Source: Lachnospiraceae bacterium
GTDB taxonomy: Bacteria > Bacillota > Clostridia > Lachnospirales > Lachnospiraceae
NCBI GenBank assembly: GCA_017431515.1
Contig: JAFRKV010000040.1
Coordinates: forward strand, 161,833-225,832
Direction of reading: 5' to 3'
DNA length: 64,000 nucleotides
Made by a program: the position numbers and the translations under genes. Under the pieces are notes generated by a model, which was given only the letters and a program-made list of their open reading frames with translations, had not been told where the DNA came from and searched no databases. Numbering within the stretch: the first letter of the stretch is position 1; each line of letters opens with the position of its first letter. This document shows, in pieces, positions 1 through 9,211 of the stretch.

Positions 1-176
1 CGCCGATCGTTCCGGCGGCTCCGGTGATCGGGGTGATTACCTTCGGTCTGTCTGTTGCGGGTGTCTGCATCGGCAACCGGTTCGGCAGCCGCTTTGAAAA
101 GAAGGCGGAGATTGCCGGCGGGGTGATTCTGATCCTGATCGGTGTGAAAGTGCTGATAGAACATATGGGAGCATAA
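1..176 (+). CDS. mntP: Manganese efflux pump MntP, C-terminal fragment
   Basis: This is the last 57 codons of a reading frame that enters from the left edge (frame from base 3, stop TAA at 174-176). The peptide has a hydrophobic helix, a short charged turn with FEKKAEI, and a final helix of Gly/Ile/Leu, ending in IEHMGA. That arrangement matches the end of the MntP (DUF204) family, six-helix membrane proteins that export Mn2+. Only the last two helices are visible, so the conserved acidic residues of the transport site cannot be checked. The call rests on the C-terminal pattern alone. Confidence 0.6.
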   Translation, partial: PIVPAAPVIGVITFGLSVAGVCIGNRFGSRFEKKAEIAGGVILILIGVKVLIEHMGA

Positions 177-212
177 TATCGTTATATGATAGACGGATAG
201 AGGAGGAATCTG

Positions 213-1253
213 ATGTCACCGGTTTTGACAGTCATTATTGCCATCATTACACTGATCGCAGGGTTTATCCTGTTGATCAAGGGCGCGGACGCTTTTGTCA
301 GCGGGAGTTCTGCAATCGCGAAAAAACTGCGTGTGCCCCCGATTGTGATCGGATTGACCGTTGTTGCCATGGGGACGAGCTTTCCGGAGCTTGCTGTTTC
401 TTTGACTGCTTCGATGTCCGGGAGCAATTCCCTTGCGGTCAGCAATGTGACAGGATCTAATCTGTTTAACCTGCTTGTGGTGCTCGGGATGAGCGCCTTG
501 TTTGCGCCGCTGGCGGTGGGGCGGAATACATTACGTTCGGATTTCCCGTTTTCCATTGTCTGCGCCTTTTTATTGGCGGTATTCGGCTATACCAGCAAGA
601 CGCCGAAAGACCCATCCAAAGGGGTCATTGGCATGGTGGGGAGGCTTGAGGGCGCGGTGCTTCTGGTTTTGTTTGTGTTGTTTTTGGTTTCGACGGTTGT
701 CGTAGCCCTGAAAGCCCGAAAACAGGAAGAAAAAACCACAGAAGCGCAGGGGGAGACCGGAAAGGAGATGCCTGTCTGGCGCTGTATCCTGTATATTGTG
801 CTTGGCGCTGTGGCCATCAAATTCGGCGGCGATTTTGTGGTAGGCGATATTTTGACCCTTCCGAACGGGATCGAGGTGCAATACGGCGCGACGGCCATTG
901 CCAGGATCGTGGGAATGTCGGAAACCTTGATCGGTCTTACAATTGTGGCAATGGGCACCAGCCTGCCGGAGCTTGTGACGTCCATTGTGGCTGCAAGAAA
1001 AAACGAAGTGGATATGGCGGTGGGCAATGTGATCGGGTCGAACATCTTCAATATTCTTCTGATTCTGGGCACAGCTGCGGCGATCAGCCCCATCGACTTT
1101 ATCATGGAGAATCTGATCGACATAGCAGTCCTGATTGCAAGCAGCCTGCTGGTATGGATTTTTGCATGGACCAAGGGCAGGATCACACGGGCGGAAGGCT
1201 GCATCATGCTTTCGATTTATGCCGGATACATGGTGTATATCTGTCTGCGATAA
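213..1253 (+). CDS. CaCA-family sodium/calcium exchanger (YrbG-like)
   Basis: A 346-residue membrane protein of the Ca2+:cation antiporter family, which swaps Ca2+ (or a related cation) for Na+ or H+ across the cytoplasmic membrane. The family's two inverted alpha repeats are both intact: GTSFPEL near residue 54 and GTSLPEL near residue 250, each followed by a GSN(L/I)FN motif. The glutamates in these repeats line the ion site. A charged cytoplasmic loop (about 165-185) separates the halves, as in the family. The ATG is preceded by GAGGAGGAA at a good distance. It lies 36 bp after mntP, so the two cation exporters may be cotranscribed. The ion cannot be set from sequence. Confidence 0.88.
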   Translation: MSPVLTVIIAIITLIAGFILLIKGADAFVSGSSAIAKKLRVPPIVIGLTVVAMGTSFPELAVSLTASMSGSNSLAVSNVTGSNLFNLLVVLGMSALFAPLAVGRNTLRSDFPFSIVCAFLLAVFGYTSKTPKDPSKGVIGMVGRLEGAVLLVLFVLFLVSTVVVALKARKQEEKTTEAQGETGKEMPVWRCILYIVLGAVAIKFGGDFVVGDILTLPNGIEVQYGATAIARIVGMSETLIGLTIVAMGTSLPELVTSIVAARKNEVDMAVGNVIGSNIFNILLILGTAAAISPIDFIMENLIDIAVLIASSLLVWIFAWTKGRITRAEGCIMLSIYAGYMVYICLR

Positions 1254-1304
1254 AAGCGTGCGATGCAAATGCGCAGTATATCTGACGGCTATCGGGGAGG
1301 AAAC

Positions 1305-1898
1305 ATGGACAAAGAGCGACTGAAAAAACAGCTGGCCTTTATTCTGGAAACGGACAAAGAAAAAAACATCATCCGCCAAACCCATCTGACGGAGCACGGC
1401 CGAAGGGAAAATGACGCGGAGCATGCGTGGCACATGGCAATCATGACGTATCTGCTGAAGGAATACGCCAATGAGGAGATCGATCTGGCCAGAACCATGA
1501 TGATGGTATTGATCCATGATATCGTCGAAATCGATGCCGGAGATACCTACGCCTATGATCCGGAGGCCAAAAAGACACAGGAACAGCGGGAGGCAGCCGC
1601 GGCAGACCGGATCTTTTCCCTGCTTCCCGAGGATCAGGGGGAGGAGCTTCTGGCATTGTTTCGGGAGTTTGAGGCAAATGAGACGCCGGAGGCGCGGTTC
1701 GCAAAGACCATGGATAATATGCAGCCGATGCTGCTCAATCACAGTAACGGCGGCAGCGACTGGAAAGAACACGGGGTCGCGAGATCACAGGTGATGAAAA
1801 GGAATGAACGGACTGCTGCCGGATCCGAAGTCCTGTGGGAATACATGAAGGGACTGATCGACGGTCATACGGCAAACGGGGAGCTGAAGGACGAATAA
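1305..1898 (+). CDS. HD-domain phosphohydrolase, YfbR/HDDC2-like 5'-nucleotidase
   Basis: A 197-residue HD-superfamily metal-dependent phosphohydrolase. The visible active-site set is R33/R34, H40, H71-D72, E75, D80 and a later Asp in the KTMDN segment. This is the pattern of the YfbR/HDDC2 branch, whose members remove the 5' phosphate from deoxynucleoside monophosphates. The start is placed at the ATG at 1305 because GGGAGG lies 5-6 bases upstream; an in-frame ATG at 1263 has no ribosome site. It is 12 bp from the Nudix fusion downstream, suggesting joint transcription with another nucleotide-acting enzyme. The substrate is inferred from family only. Confidence 0.82.
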   Translation: MDKERLKKQLAFILETDKEKNIIRQTHLTEHGRRENDAEHAWHMAIMTYLLKEYANEEIDLARTMMMVLIHDIVEIDAGDTYAYDPEAKKTQEQREAAAADRIFSLLPEDQGEELLALFREFEANETPEARFAKTMDNMQPMLLNHSNGGSDWKEHGVARSQVMKRNERTAAGSEVLWEYMKGLIDGHTANGELKDE

Positions 1899-1910
1899 AA
1901 AAGGACGGGG

Positions 1911-3482
1911 ATGCGTATGAAAACAAAATGTACCACACTTTGCTATATCGAAAAAGACGGTGCGTATCTGATGCTGCACAGGACAAAAAAACTGCATGAC
2001 ATCAACGCGGGAAAATGGATCGGTGTCGGCGGCCATATCGAAGAGGATGAGACCCCAGAGGAATGCGTGCGGCGGGAAACCAGGGAAGAGACCGGTCTGA
2101 CACTGACGTCGCTTGCCTTCCGTGGTGTTATCCATTTTATCTGTCCGGATGAAACGGAAGAAATGTTTGTTTACACCTCTGACAAATTCAGCGGAGAGTT
2201 GAAGGAATGCGCGGAGGGAGAGCTGTCCTGGGTTACGAAGGAAAAAGTGGAAGAACTGGATCTCTGGGAGGGAGATCGGATCTTTCTGCCGCTTGTCATG
2301 CAGGATAACGCGTTCTTTTCCTTTGCACTCAGCTATGATGCGGAGGGAAATCTGCTGTCGAATCCGCTGGAGAGGAAACCGATCATACCCGGCGAAAAGC
2401 CGGCTGACAGAAAGGAACTTGTGATCCTGCAGGAGAGGGATGTCGTTGCGCACTATGCGAAACTGCTGAAACCGTTTGGAAAACGCGCGTTGATCGTGAC
2501 CGGAACGAATTCCGCAAAGGTCAGCGGAGCGCTTTCGGATGTGGAGGCGGCTTTGGATGCAAACGGCATTCATCATGTGGTCTTTAGCGAGGTGGAGGAA
2601 AATCCGTCAACGGACACGATCATGCGCGCGCGGGAAATGGGTGTCATGAGTCAGGCGGATTTTGTCATCGGCATCGGCGGCGGTTCGCCGCTGGACGCGG
2701 CAAAAGCGGTCGCTTTGATGATCTATCGCCATGATGAGGAAAAGGAATATCTCTATGAGAGCCGGCATGAATCCCATGCGCTGCCTGTGGTGGCGGTTCC
2801 GACCACCTGCGGCACGGGGTCGGAGGCGACGGGTGTGGCGATTCTTACCAGAAAAGAAAGACGGACGAAAGGGTCGATCCCGTTTAAAATCTATCCGGGC
2901 CTGGCGCTGGTTGACGGCAAATATCTGCAGACCGCTTCTCTGGAGGTGGTGGGAAATACGGCGATGGATGCGCTTTCCCATCTTCTGGAGAGCTATTTTA
3001 ACAGCAATGCGACGGAGCTTTCCTGTGCTTATGTGCTGCAGGGGCTTTCCATCTGGCGTCGTGTGAAGGATGTGATCCTCGGCAGGCGGGAGATGACGGA
3101 AAAAGACAGGGAAGATCTGATGACAGCCAGTACCCTTGCGGGGATGGCGATCGCGATCACGGGAACCTGTCTTCCTCATGCGCTTTCCTATACTCTGACG
3201 GTCATCGGGGATATTCCGCATGGCAGGGCAGTCGGCTTTTTCCTTTCCCGGTTTCTGCGGGAAGCAGGAGATGAGGGGCTGATGCTGGCGCGTGCAGCCG
3301 GCTTCTTTGATCTGGAGGAGCTGGAAGGCTATTATCACGCGGTCTGCAAACCGGGCAGCATCGAGAAGGAGATCAGACTGCAGGCTGTGGAAGCAGTGGC
3401 GGTCAATCCGGGAAAACTCTCCATAGCGCCGTTTCCGGCGGATCGGGAAGTCTTGATGCGGATTGCAGGATTGAACGAATAA
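1911..3482 (+). CDS. Nudix hydrolase fused to iron-type alcohol dehydrogenase
   Basis: A single 523-residue frame with two unrelated enzymes. Residues 1-155 are a MutT-like Nudix hydrolase with a perfect Nudix box at 41-63 (G-x5-E-x7-RE-x-REE-x-GL); such enzymes hydrolyse nucleoside diphosphates linked to another group, for example 8-oxo-dGTP. Residues about 165-523 are a group III Fe-dependent alcohol dehydrogenase: GIGGGSPLDAAKA for dinucleotide binding, the GTGSEAT segment, and the metal region with HALSY and HGRAVG. No stop or internal ribosome site separates them. The Nudix half alone is family-sized; the dehydrogenase half is slightly short of the usual 380 residues. GGACGGGG precedes the ATG. 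The joint role is unknown. Confidence 0.85.
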   Translation: MRMKTKCTTLCYIEKDGAYLMLHRTKKLHDINAGKWIGVGGHIEEDETPEECVRRETREETGLTLTSLAFRGVIHFICPDETEEMFVYTSDKFSGELKECAEGELSWVTKEKVEELDLWEGDRIFLPLVMQDNAFFSFALSYDAEGNLLSNPLERKPIIPGEKPADRKELVILQERDVVAHYAKLLKPFGKRALIVTGTNSAKVSGALSDVEAALDANGIHHVVFSEVEENPSTDTIMRAREMGVMSQADFVIGIGGGSPLDAAKAVALMIYRHDEEKEYLYESRHESHALPVVAVPTTCGTGSEATGVAILTRKERRTKGSIPFKIYPGLALVDGKYLQTASLEVVGNTAMDALSHLLESYFNSNATELSCAYVLQGLSIWRRVKDVILGRREMTEKDREDLMTASTLAGMAIAITGTCLPHALSYTLTVIGDIPHGRAVGFFLSRFLREAGDEGLMLARAAGFFDLEELEGYYHAVCKPGSIEKEIRLQAVEAVAVNPGKLSIAPFPADREVLMRIAGLNE

Positions 3483-3490
3483 AGAAAAAG

Positions 3491-3511
3491 CCGTCAGAAA
3501 AGGACTGACGG
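3491..3511 (+). other. Small intergenic hairpin before metG
   Basis: A perfect 7-bp inverted repeat (CCGTCAG/CTGACGG) with a 7-base loop lies between the dehydrogenase stop and the metG ribosome site. No T-tract follows, so it is not a classical terminator. It may stabilise or space the metG message. The gap is only 44 bp, too short for a T-box leader. Confidence 0.4.
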
Positions 3512-3526
3512 GATCGGAGGAGCAAT

Positions 3527-5593
3527 ATGCAGGAAAAAGGAAAATACTACATCACAACGGCGATCGCCTATACATCCGGGAAGCCGCATATCGGCAACTG
3601 TTATGAGATTGTGCTGGCGGATGCCATCGCCCGTTATAAGCGCGCAGACGGATATGACGTCCATTTTCTGACCGGCAGCGATGAGCACGGACAGAAGATC
3701 GAAACCCGCGCCATTGAAGAGGGCATGACGCCGAAGGAGTTTGTGGATGCAACGGCGAAAGTCATCAAAACCCAATGGGATCTGATGAATACTTCCTATA
3801 ACCGTTTTATCCGGACCACGGATGCGGATCATGAGGAACAGGTGCAGAAGATCTTCAAAAAGCTTTATGACCAGGGCGATATCTATAAAGGCGCCTATGA
3901 GGGTCTTTATTGCACGGAATGCGAGGCTTTCTACACTTCCTCCCAGGTGACGGAGGAGCATACCTGTCCGGTCTGCGGCAACCCGATGCATCCTGCCAAA
4001 GAGGAAGCGTACTTTTTCAAAATGCGCAAATATGCGGATCGTCTGATCGCGTATATCAACGAACATCCGGAATTTATCCAGCCTGTCAGCCGAAAAAATG
4101 AAATGATGAACAACTTCCTTCTGCCGGGACTGCAGGATCTGTGTGTTTCCAGAACCTCGTTCAAATGGGGGATTCCGGTCACTTTTGATGAGAAGCATGT
4201 GGTTTATGTCTGGCTGGATGCGCTGAGCAACTATATCACCGGCATCGGTTATGATGCGGACGGCGGTTCCTCCGATCTGTACAAAAAGAACTGGCCGGCG
4301 GATCTGCATCTCATCGGTAAGGATATCATTCGTTTCCATACGATTTACTGGCCGATCTTTCTGATGGCGCTGGGAGAGCCGCTGCCGAAGCAGATCTTCG
4401 GGCATCCCTGGCTGTTGCAGGGCGGCGAGAAAATGAGCAAAAGCAAGGGAAACGTGATTTATGCGGATGATTTGGCAGCCCTTTTTGGTGTGGATGCCGT
4501 GCGTTATTTCGTGCTGCATGAGATGCCTTATGAGAACGACGGCGTCATCACCTGGGAGCTGATGATCGAACGGACCAATTCCGATCTGGCAAATACGCTG
4601 GGGAATCTTGTGAACCGGACCATCTCCATGTCGAATAAATATTTCGACGGCGAGGTGACTGACATAGGTGCGGCGGAGGCTGTGGATCAGGATCTGAAGG
4701 CAGTCTGCACCGGGGCCTATGCGAAGGTCGAGGCGCTGATGGAAAAGCTTCGGGTCGCGGATGCGCTGACCGAGATCTTTGCCGTGTTCAAACGTCTGAA
4801 TAAATACATTGACGAAACAGAGCCCTGGGTGCTGGCAAAATCCGAAGACAAAAAAGACCGTCTGCAGACGGTGCTGTACAATCTCACCGAGGGGATCAGC
4901 ATCGGTGCGGCTCTGCTTGCGCCGTTCCTGCCGGAGACAGCGGAACGGATCATGAAGCAGCTCAACGCGCCGGTTCGCGCATTTGATACCCTCGGCGTCT
5001 TCGGAGGCTATCCTTCGGGCAACAAAGTGACTGCGCAGCCGGAGATTTTGTTCGCGCGTCTTGACAAGGAGGAGATCCTGAAAAAAACCGCGGAGATTCA
5101 GGAGAAGCAAAAGAAAGAGTTTCTCGCCCATCAGGAAATGGCAAGACAGAATCTTGTCAAAGCCGGAAAAATGACGGAGGAAGAAGCCGCTGCAGCCCGG
5201 AATGCCGAGCTTTCGGAGGGGACGAAGGAAGCAGGCAGCGCTCCTGTGGTCGATCCTGAACCGAAACCGGAAATCTCGTTTGAGGATTTTGAAAAAATGC
5301 AGTTCCAGGTGGGGGAGATCCTTTCCTGTGAGGCCGTGGAAAAATCGAAAAAACTGCTGTGTTCCCAGGTGAAGATCGGCAGCCGCACGGTTCAGATCGT
5401 CTCCGGAATCCGTAAATACTATACACCGGAGGAAATGGTCGGGAAAAAGGTGATGGTGCTGGTGAATCTGAAACCGGCGAAGCTAGCGGGCGTGTTATCC
5501 GAGGGCATGATTCTTTGCGCTGAGGACGCGGACGGAAACTATGTGCTGATGACACCGGAAAAGGATTGTCCCAGCGGTGCAGAGATCGCATAG
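3527..5593 (+). CDS. metG: Methionyl-tRNA synthetase
   Basis: A 688-residue class I aminoacyl-tRNA synthetase that charges tRNA-Met in the cytoplasm. The HIGN signature is at 21-24 and KMSKS at 302-306. The connective domain carries a zinc knuckle (C129/C132 and a later CPVCG), and residues about 585-688 form the C-terminal tRNA-binding (OB-fold, Trbp111-like) domain that dimerises the enzyme. A Lys/Glu/Ala-rich linker precedes that domain. Length and layout fit the bacterial zinc-binding form. GGAGGAGC sits just before the ATG. The gene heads a packed run with tatD and rsmA (gap 12 bp, then a 4-bp overlap), a common Firmicutes order. Confidence 0.97.
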   Translation: MQEKGKYYITTAIAYTSGKPHIGNCYEIVLADAIARYKRADGYDVHFLTGSDEHGQKIETRAIEEGMTPKEFVDATAKVIKTQWDLMNTSYNRFIRTTDADHEEQVQKIFKKLYDQGDIYKGAYEGLYCTECEAFYTSSQVTEEHTCPVCGNPMHPAKEEAYFFKMRKYADRLIAYINEHPEFIQPVSRKNEMMNNFLLPGLQDLCVSRTSFKWGIPVTFDEKHVVYVWLDALSNYITGIGYDADGGSSDLYKKNWPADLHLIGKDIIRFHTIYWPIFLMALGEPLPKQIFGHPWLLQGGEKMSKSKGNVIYADDLAALFGVDAVRYFVLHEMPYENDGVITWELMIERTNSDLANTLGNLVNRTISMSNKYFDGEVTDIGAAEAVDQDLKAVCTGAYAKVEALMEKLRVADALTEIFAVFKRLNKYIDETEPWVLAKSEDKKDRLQTVLYNLTEGISIGAALLAPFLPETAERIMKQLNAPVRAFDTLGVFGGYPSGNKVTAQPEILFARLDKEEILKKTAEIQEKQKKEFLAHQEMARQNLVKAGKMTEEEAAAARNAELSEGTKEAGSAPVVDPEPKPEISFEDFEKMQFQVGEILSCEAVEKSKKLLCSQVKIGSRTVQIVSGIRKYYTPEEMVGKKVMVLVNLKPAKLAGVLSEGMILCAEDADGNYVLMTPEKDCPSGAEIA

Positions 5594-5605
5594 GTTGCAG
5601 GAACG

Positions 5606-6415
5606 ATGATATTTGACAGTCATGCGCATTATGATGATAACCGGTTTGACGCGGACAGAGAGACGCTGCTTTCGGGTTTTCCGGTCCACCGGATCGGAGC
5701 AGTTGTGAACGTCTGTGCGGATGCGGATTCGCTTCAGACGACACCGGCCCTTGCCGAAAAGTATGAGTGGATCTATGCAGCAGTCGGGATTCATCCCAGC
5801 GAGATCGGGGATCTGGATGAATCGGTGCTGGATCTGATCCGACAGCTTGCCGGGAAAGAAAAGACGGTTGCGATCGGAGAGATCGGACTCGATTATTACT
5901 GGGAGAAGGATGAAAAGGTGCGGGAATCGCAGCGCTTCTGGTTTGAGAGGCAGTTGTCACTGGCAAAGGAAACGGGTCTTCCCGTGATCATCCATTCCAG
6001 AGAAGCCGCAAAGGACACCTTTGAGATCATGCGGAAGGCGGCAGCGGATCGGATTCCCGGGGTCATTCATTGCTATTCCTATTCAGCGGAACAGGCGGCA
6101 GACTATGTACGGATGGGTTACTGCATCGGGATCGGCGGTGTGGTGACCTTTTCCAACGGCAGGAAACTGCGGGAGACGGTGGAAGCGGTACCGCTTGACC
6201 GGATCCTTCTGGAGACAGATGCACCGTACCTTGCACCGGAGCCCCATCGAGGGGAACGCAACAGTTCTCTCCTGCTCCCGGCAGTGGTGCAGACCATCGC
6301 GGAAATCAAAGGCCTTTCTCCCCGTGAGGTGGAGGAGGTCACCTGGCAGAACGCCTGCGCTTTGTTCGGACTGACGTGGTTGAGGGCGGAGGAAGAATCG
6401 GGGGCGCAGACATGA
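5606..6415 (+). CDS. tatD: TatD-family metal-dependent DNase/hydrolase
   Basis: A 269-residue TIM-barrel amidohydrolase of the TatD family, metal-dependent hydrolases with 3'-5' exonuclease activity. Metal ligands seen in order are the N-terminal SHAH motif (residues 4-7), the Glu in GEIGLDYY, HSREA, HCYS and ETDAPYLAP near the end. The length is standard. It begins 12 bp after metG and its TGA overlaps the rsmA ATG (ATGA), so translation is probably coupled. The neighbourhood metG-tatD-rsmA is widespread in Firmicutes and supports the assignment. Confidence 0.93.
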   Translation: MIFDSHAHYDDNRFDADRETLLSGFPVHRIGAVVNVCADADSLQTTPALAEKYEWIYAAVGIHPSEIGDLDESVLDLIRQLAGKEKTVAIGEIGLDYYWEKDEKVRESQRFWFERQLSLAKETGLPVIIHSREAAKDTFEIMRKAAADRIPGVIHCYSYSAEQAADYVRMGYCIGIGGVVTFSNGRKLRETVEAVPLDRILLETDAPYLAPEPHRGERNSSLLLPAVVQTIAEIKGLSPREVEEVTWQNACALFGLTWLRAEEESGAQT

Positions 6416-7281
6416 CGGAGTTGATACAGCCCCAAAATACGATTGCGGTGCTGCAGAAATACCATTTTCAATTTCAAAAGAAGTATGGTCAGAATTTTCT
6501 GATCGATCCACTGGTGCTGGACAAGATTCTGAAGGCGGCTGAAATCGGACCGGAGGATCCTGTGCTGGAAATCGGACCGGGAATCGGCACGATGACACAG
6601 GCGTTGTCAGATGCGGCGCAGCGGGTGGTTGCTGTGGAGATCGACCGGCATTTGATTCCGATCCTGCAGGAGACTCTTTCGAACCGGGACAATGTGGTGA
6701 TTTTGCAGGAGGATATTCTCAAAACGGATATCCGCGCCCTTTCCGGGCAGTATTTTAACGGGAAGCCTTTCAAGGTACTTGCAAATCTCCCTTATTACAT
6801 CACGACTCCGATCCTGATGAAACTTCTGGAGTCGGATGTTCCCATCACCGGCATCACAGTGATGGTGCAGAAAGAAGTGGCGGAGCGGATGTGCAGCAAG
6901 CCCGGCACAAAAGATTACGGGGCGCTTTCTCTGGCAGTGCAGTATGCATCGGATCCGAAGATCGTCTCTTTCGTTCCGCCGAATTGTTTTATTCCGAGAC
7001 CGAATGCCCACAGCGCTGTGGCGCATTTACGGGTGTATGATACGCCGCCCGTGGCGGTAAGGGATGTAGAGCTCCTGTTTCATGTGATCCGCGCGTCTTT
7101 TGCGCAGCGCAGGAAAACGCTGCAGAACGGGATCAGTCATGCGCCGGCGCTTTCCCTGACAAAAGAACAGGCGGCAGAATGTATTGAAAAGTGCGGATTT
7201 TCGCCGACGGTTCGCGGTGAGACTTTGTCATTATCAGATTTTGCAAAATTGAGTGATCAGATTCAAGAGGTTTTGGGATAG
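6412..7281 (+). CDS. rsmA: 16S rRNA dimethyladenosine transferase RsmA (KsgA)
   Basis: A 289-residue SAM-dependent methyltransferase that dimethylates the two adjacent adenines in the 3' terminal hairpin of 16S rRNA during 30S maturation. Visible motifs are KYGQNFL near the N-terminus, the SAM loop EIGPGIGTMT, and the catalytic NLPYYITTP. The C-terminal helical domain with the FAQRRKTLQN segment is complete. The ATG at 6412 overlaps the tatD stop and is preferred over an upstream in-frame start. The last base of its stop is shared with the GTG of the next gene, so the operon continues. Confidence 0.96.
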   Translation: MTELIQPQNTIAVLQKYHFQFQKKYGQNFLIDPLVLDKILKAAEIGPEDPVLEIGPGIGTMTQALSDAAQRVVAVEIDRHLIPILQETLSNRDNVVILQEDILKTDIRALSGQYFNGKPFKVLANLPYYITTPILMKLLESDVPITGITVMVQKEVAERMCSKPGTKDYGALSLAVQYASDPKIVSFVPPNCFIPRPNAHSAVAHLRVYDTPPVAVRDVELLFHVIRASFAQRRKTLQNGISHAPALSLTKEQAAECIEKCGFSPTVRGETLSLSDFAKLSDQIQEVLG

Positions 7282-8939
7282 TGGATGCATTTCATTTTGA
7301 GGAATACGGGGAATATGTGCAGGATCTGGCGAAACGGATCCTGATGAACCGCGGCGTGAATGCGGAAACGATGCTGGACTGCTGTGAAAAGCTGATCGAA
7401 CGGGGCAAGAAAACCTCTGATAACATGCTTCTCGGGTTTGCCTATTATTTTCGCGCGGAAAATAATTATATCCTGAACCGGACGGAAGATTTTCTGCGGA
7501 ATATCATGACAGCTTTGGCTTATCTGGATGCGTCGGGACAATGGGAGCTTCTGACGAGAGCATATAATCTCATGGCGATCACCTCCCTGAACCGCGGAAA
7601 TGCCCCCTTTGCTATGGATTATTATCTTACTTCCCTGAAGTACTGCCAAAATTATCATCTCCATGAGATGGGGACAATCATCAATATCAACATCGGGACG
7701 CTTTACATGAATTGCGGGGATTATCAGCAGGCGGCGCGATTCTTTGAGGCGGGACTTGCGCTGCTGCAGAAATACCCGGAATTTCCCGGTTATGAAAGCC
7801 TGATCTTCAGCGCCAACATCGGGCTTGCCAATACCTGTCTCATGCGCCACGACCTGATGGCAGGCCGGGGCTATATGGATCGCGCGAAAAAGACGGGGCA
7901 GCTGGAGGAGGACCCGGTGAATCTGCTGGTTTACCGCTGTTTTGAGGCGCGTATCTATCACGAAGAGAAGAAATACTCCCTGCGGGATGATGCCATCGAT
8001 CAGATTTCCGGTATGATGCACATGGAATTCCCGTTGATGGATATTTTTGAGGATATTTTCCGTTACTGCGAACTGCTCCTGGAGACGGAAAAGTACAATG
8101 AACTGTGGGTATTGCTCAATAAGCTGGAAACCTTCACCAAACAGTCCGGAATCCATAATCTGGAAAAGCGTATTCTGGGGCTGAAGATCAAGTATTACAA
8201 GGTTGTCGGAGAAAATGCCGGGTATCTGCAGGCAGCGGGTCTCTATTACGAGATTTCCGACATGATGGAAAAGGAAAACACCTATATCATCGGAAAAATG
8301 CTGAATATCCGCAGTTTCCTTGAGGAATCCACCCGGCGCCAGCAGGAAATGCGGGAAGAAAACGAGAAGCTGCAGCATCAATCACAGACGGATGCGCTGA
8401 CGGGACTGGCCAATCGTTTCCGTTTGAATCAGGAGGCAAAAAAACGATTCGAGGAGGCCCGCGCAAATCAATCTGCATTTGGAATCGAAATATTGGATAT
8501 TGATTATTTCAAGCAGTTTAATGACAATTACGGCCATCAGCAGGGCGATGCCTGTATTCAGGCCGTGGCAGAGAAGATCCGTTCCATGCAGGATCATCCG
8601 GGTGTTTTTGCAGCGCGCTACGGCGGAGACGAATTTGTCCTGATCTATACGGGATATACGAAGGAAGATGTGGAAGCTTTGATGGAGGAGCTGCGGGACA
8701 AGATCCAGGAGATGGGGATGGAGCACCGCTACTCCAAGGCAGCTTCTGTGGTTACGATCTCACAGGGCGCCTGTCTGGGCATTCCGCAGGAGAAGGATGA
8801 AGCAGCCGATTTTCTGCATCTTGCGGATGAAATGCTCTATCAGATCAAAAAAGTAAGCCGCAACAGCCTCAAAGTCTGTGCTTTTGATCCGAAGCAGGCA
8901 AAATCTCTCGAAGGCGCTTCTGACGTGGATCTCTCATGA
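7281..8939 (+). CDS. TPR-containing diguanylate cyclase
   Basis: A 552-residue cytoplasmic protein. Residues 1 to about 330 are all-helical with tetratricopeptide-like spacing; about 335-365 is a charged coiled-coil linker; about 370-545 is a GGDEF domain with an intact GGDEF motif at 448-452, the preceding RY, and upstream LTGLANR and the metal-binding DIDYFK. This predicts an active diguanylate cyclase making c-di-GMP. The position of the usual inhibitory RxxD site, just before the motif, reads HPGV, so product inhibition through an I-site is not expected. GTG is the start, sharing a base with the rsmA stop, with AGAGG upstream. No membrane segment is present; the TPR half probably senses or docks. 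Confidence 0.9.
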   Translation: MDAFHFEEYGEYVQDLAKRILMNRGVNAETMLDCCEKLIERGKKTSDNMLLGFAYYFRAENNYILNRTEDFLRNIMTALAYLDASGQWELLTRAYNLMAITSLNRGNAPFAMDYYLTSLKYCQNYHLHEMGTIININIGTLYMNCGDYQQAARFFEAGLALLQKYPEFPGYESLIFSANIGLANTCLMRHDLMAGRGYMDRAKKTGQLEEDPVNLLVYRCFEARIYHEEKKYSLRDDAIDQISGMMHMEFPLMDIFEDIFRYCELLLETEKYNELWVLLNKLETFTKQSGIHNLEKRILGLKIKYYKVVGENAGYLQAAGLYYEISDMMEKENTYIIGKMLNIRSFLEESTRRQQEMREENEKLQHQSQTDALTGLANRFRLNQEAKKRFEEARANQSAFGIEILDIDYFKQFNDNYGHQQGDACIQAVAEKIRSMQDHPGVFAARYGGDEFVLIYTGYTKEDVEALMEELRDKIQEMGMEHRYSKAASVVTISQGACLGIPQEKDEAADFLHLADEMLYQIKKVSRNSLKVCAFDPKQAKSLEGASDVDLS

Positions 8940-9211
8940 AAAACTATACCTACATTCTGGAATGCGCGGATCATACGCTCTATACCGGCTGGACCAACGA
9001 TCTGCAGAAACGGTTGGAGGCGCATAACAGCGGAAACGGCGCCAAATATACCAGACCCGCGTCACGCCGGCCGGTACGCTTGGTTTATTCGGAATTGTTT
9101 GATACGAAAGAGGAAGCGATGAAGCGGGAGTATCAGATCAAACAGATGACCCGTCCGGAAAAGGAAAAACTGATCAGTCTTTCTCCGGTATCACAGGATG
9201 GCTTGAAATAA
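8936..9211 (+). CDS. GIY-YIG nuclease-superfamily protein (UPF0213)
   Basis: A 91-residue single-domain protein of the GIY-YIG family, UPF0213/YhbQ branch. The motif appears as YTYILEC with LYTGWT downstream, followed by a conserved Arg (KRLEAHNSG) and a Glu in [11 protein letters not shown]. Members are small putative nucleases; the cellular role is not settled. The ATG overlaps the cyclase stop as ATGA. The 3' end runs 38 bp into the converging GNAT gene. Confidence 0.88.
   Translation: MKNYTYILECADHTLYTGWTNDLQKRLEAHNSGNGAKYTRPASRRPVRLVYSELFDTKEEAMKREYQIKQMTRPEKEKLISLSPVSQDGLK

Noticed and set aside
570-1772. 400-codon open frame on the - strand spanning the exchanger and HD gene
   Set aside because: It crosses two well-supported genes and reads as Cys/His/Arg-rich shadow sequence.
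3483-3526. T-box riboswitch for metG
   Set aside because: Only 44 bp separate the genes; a T-box needs about 200 nt and none of its conserved words is present.
3494-5131. 545-codon open frame opposite metG
   Set aside because: A mirror frame of a certain gene; composition is non-protein-like and no start signals exist.
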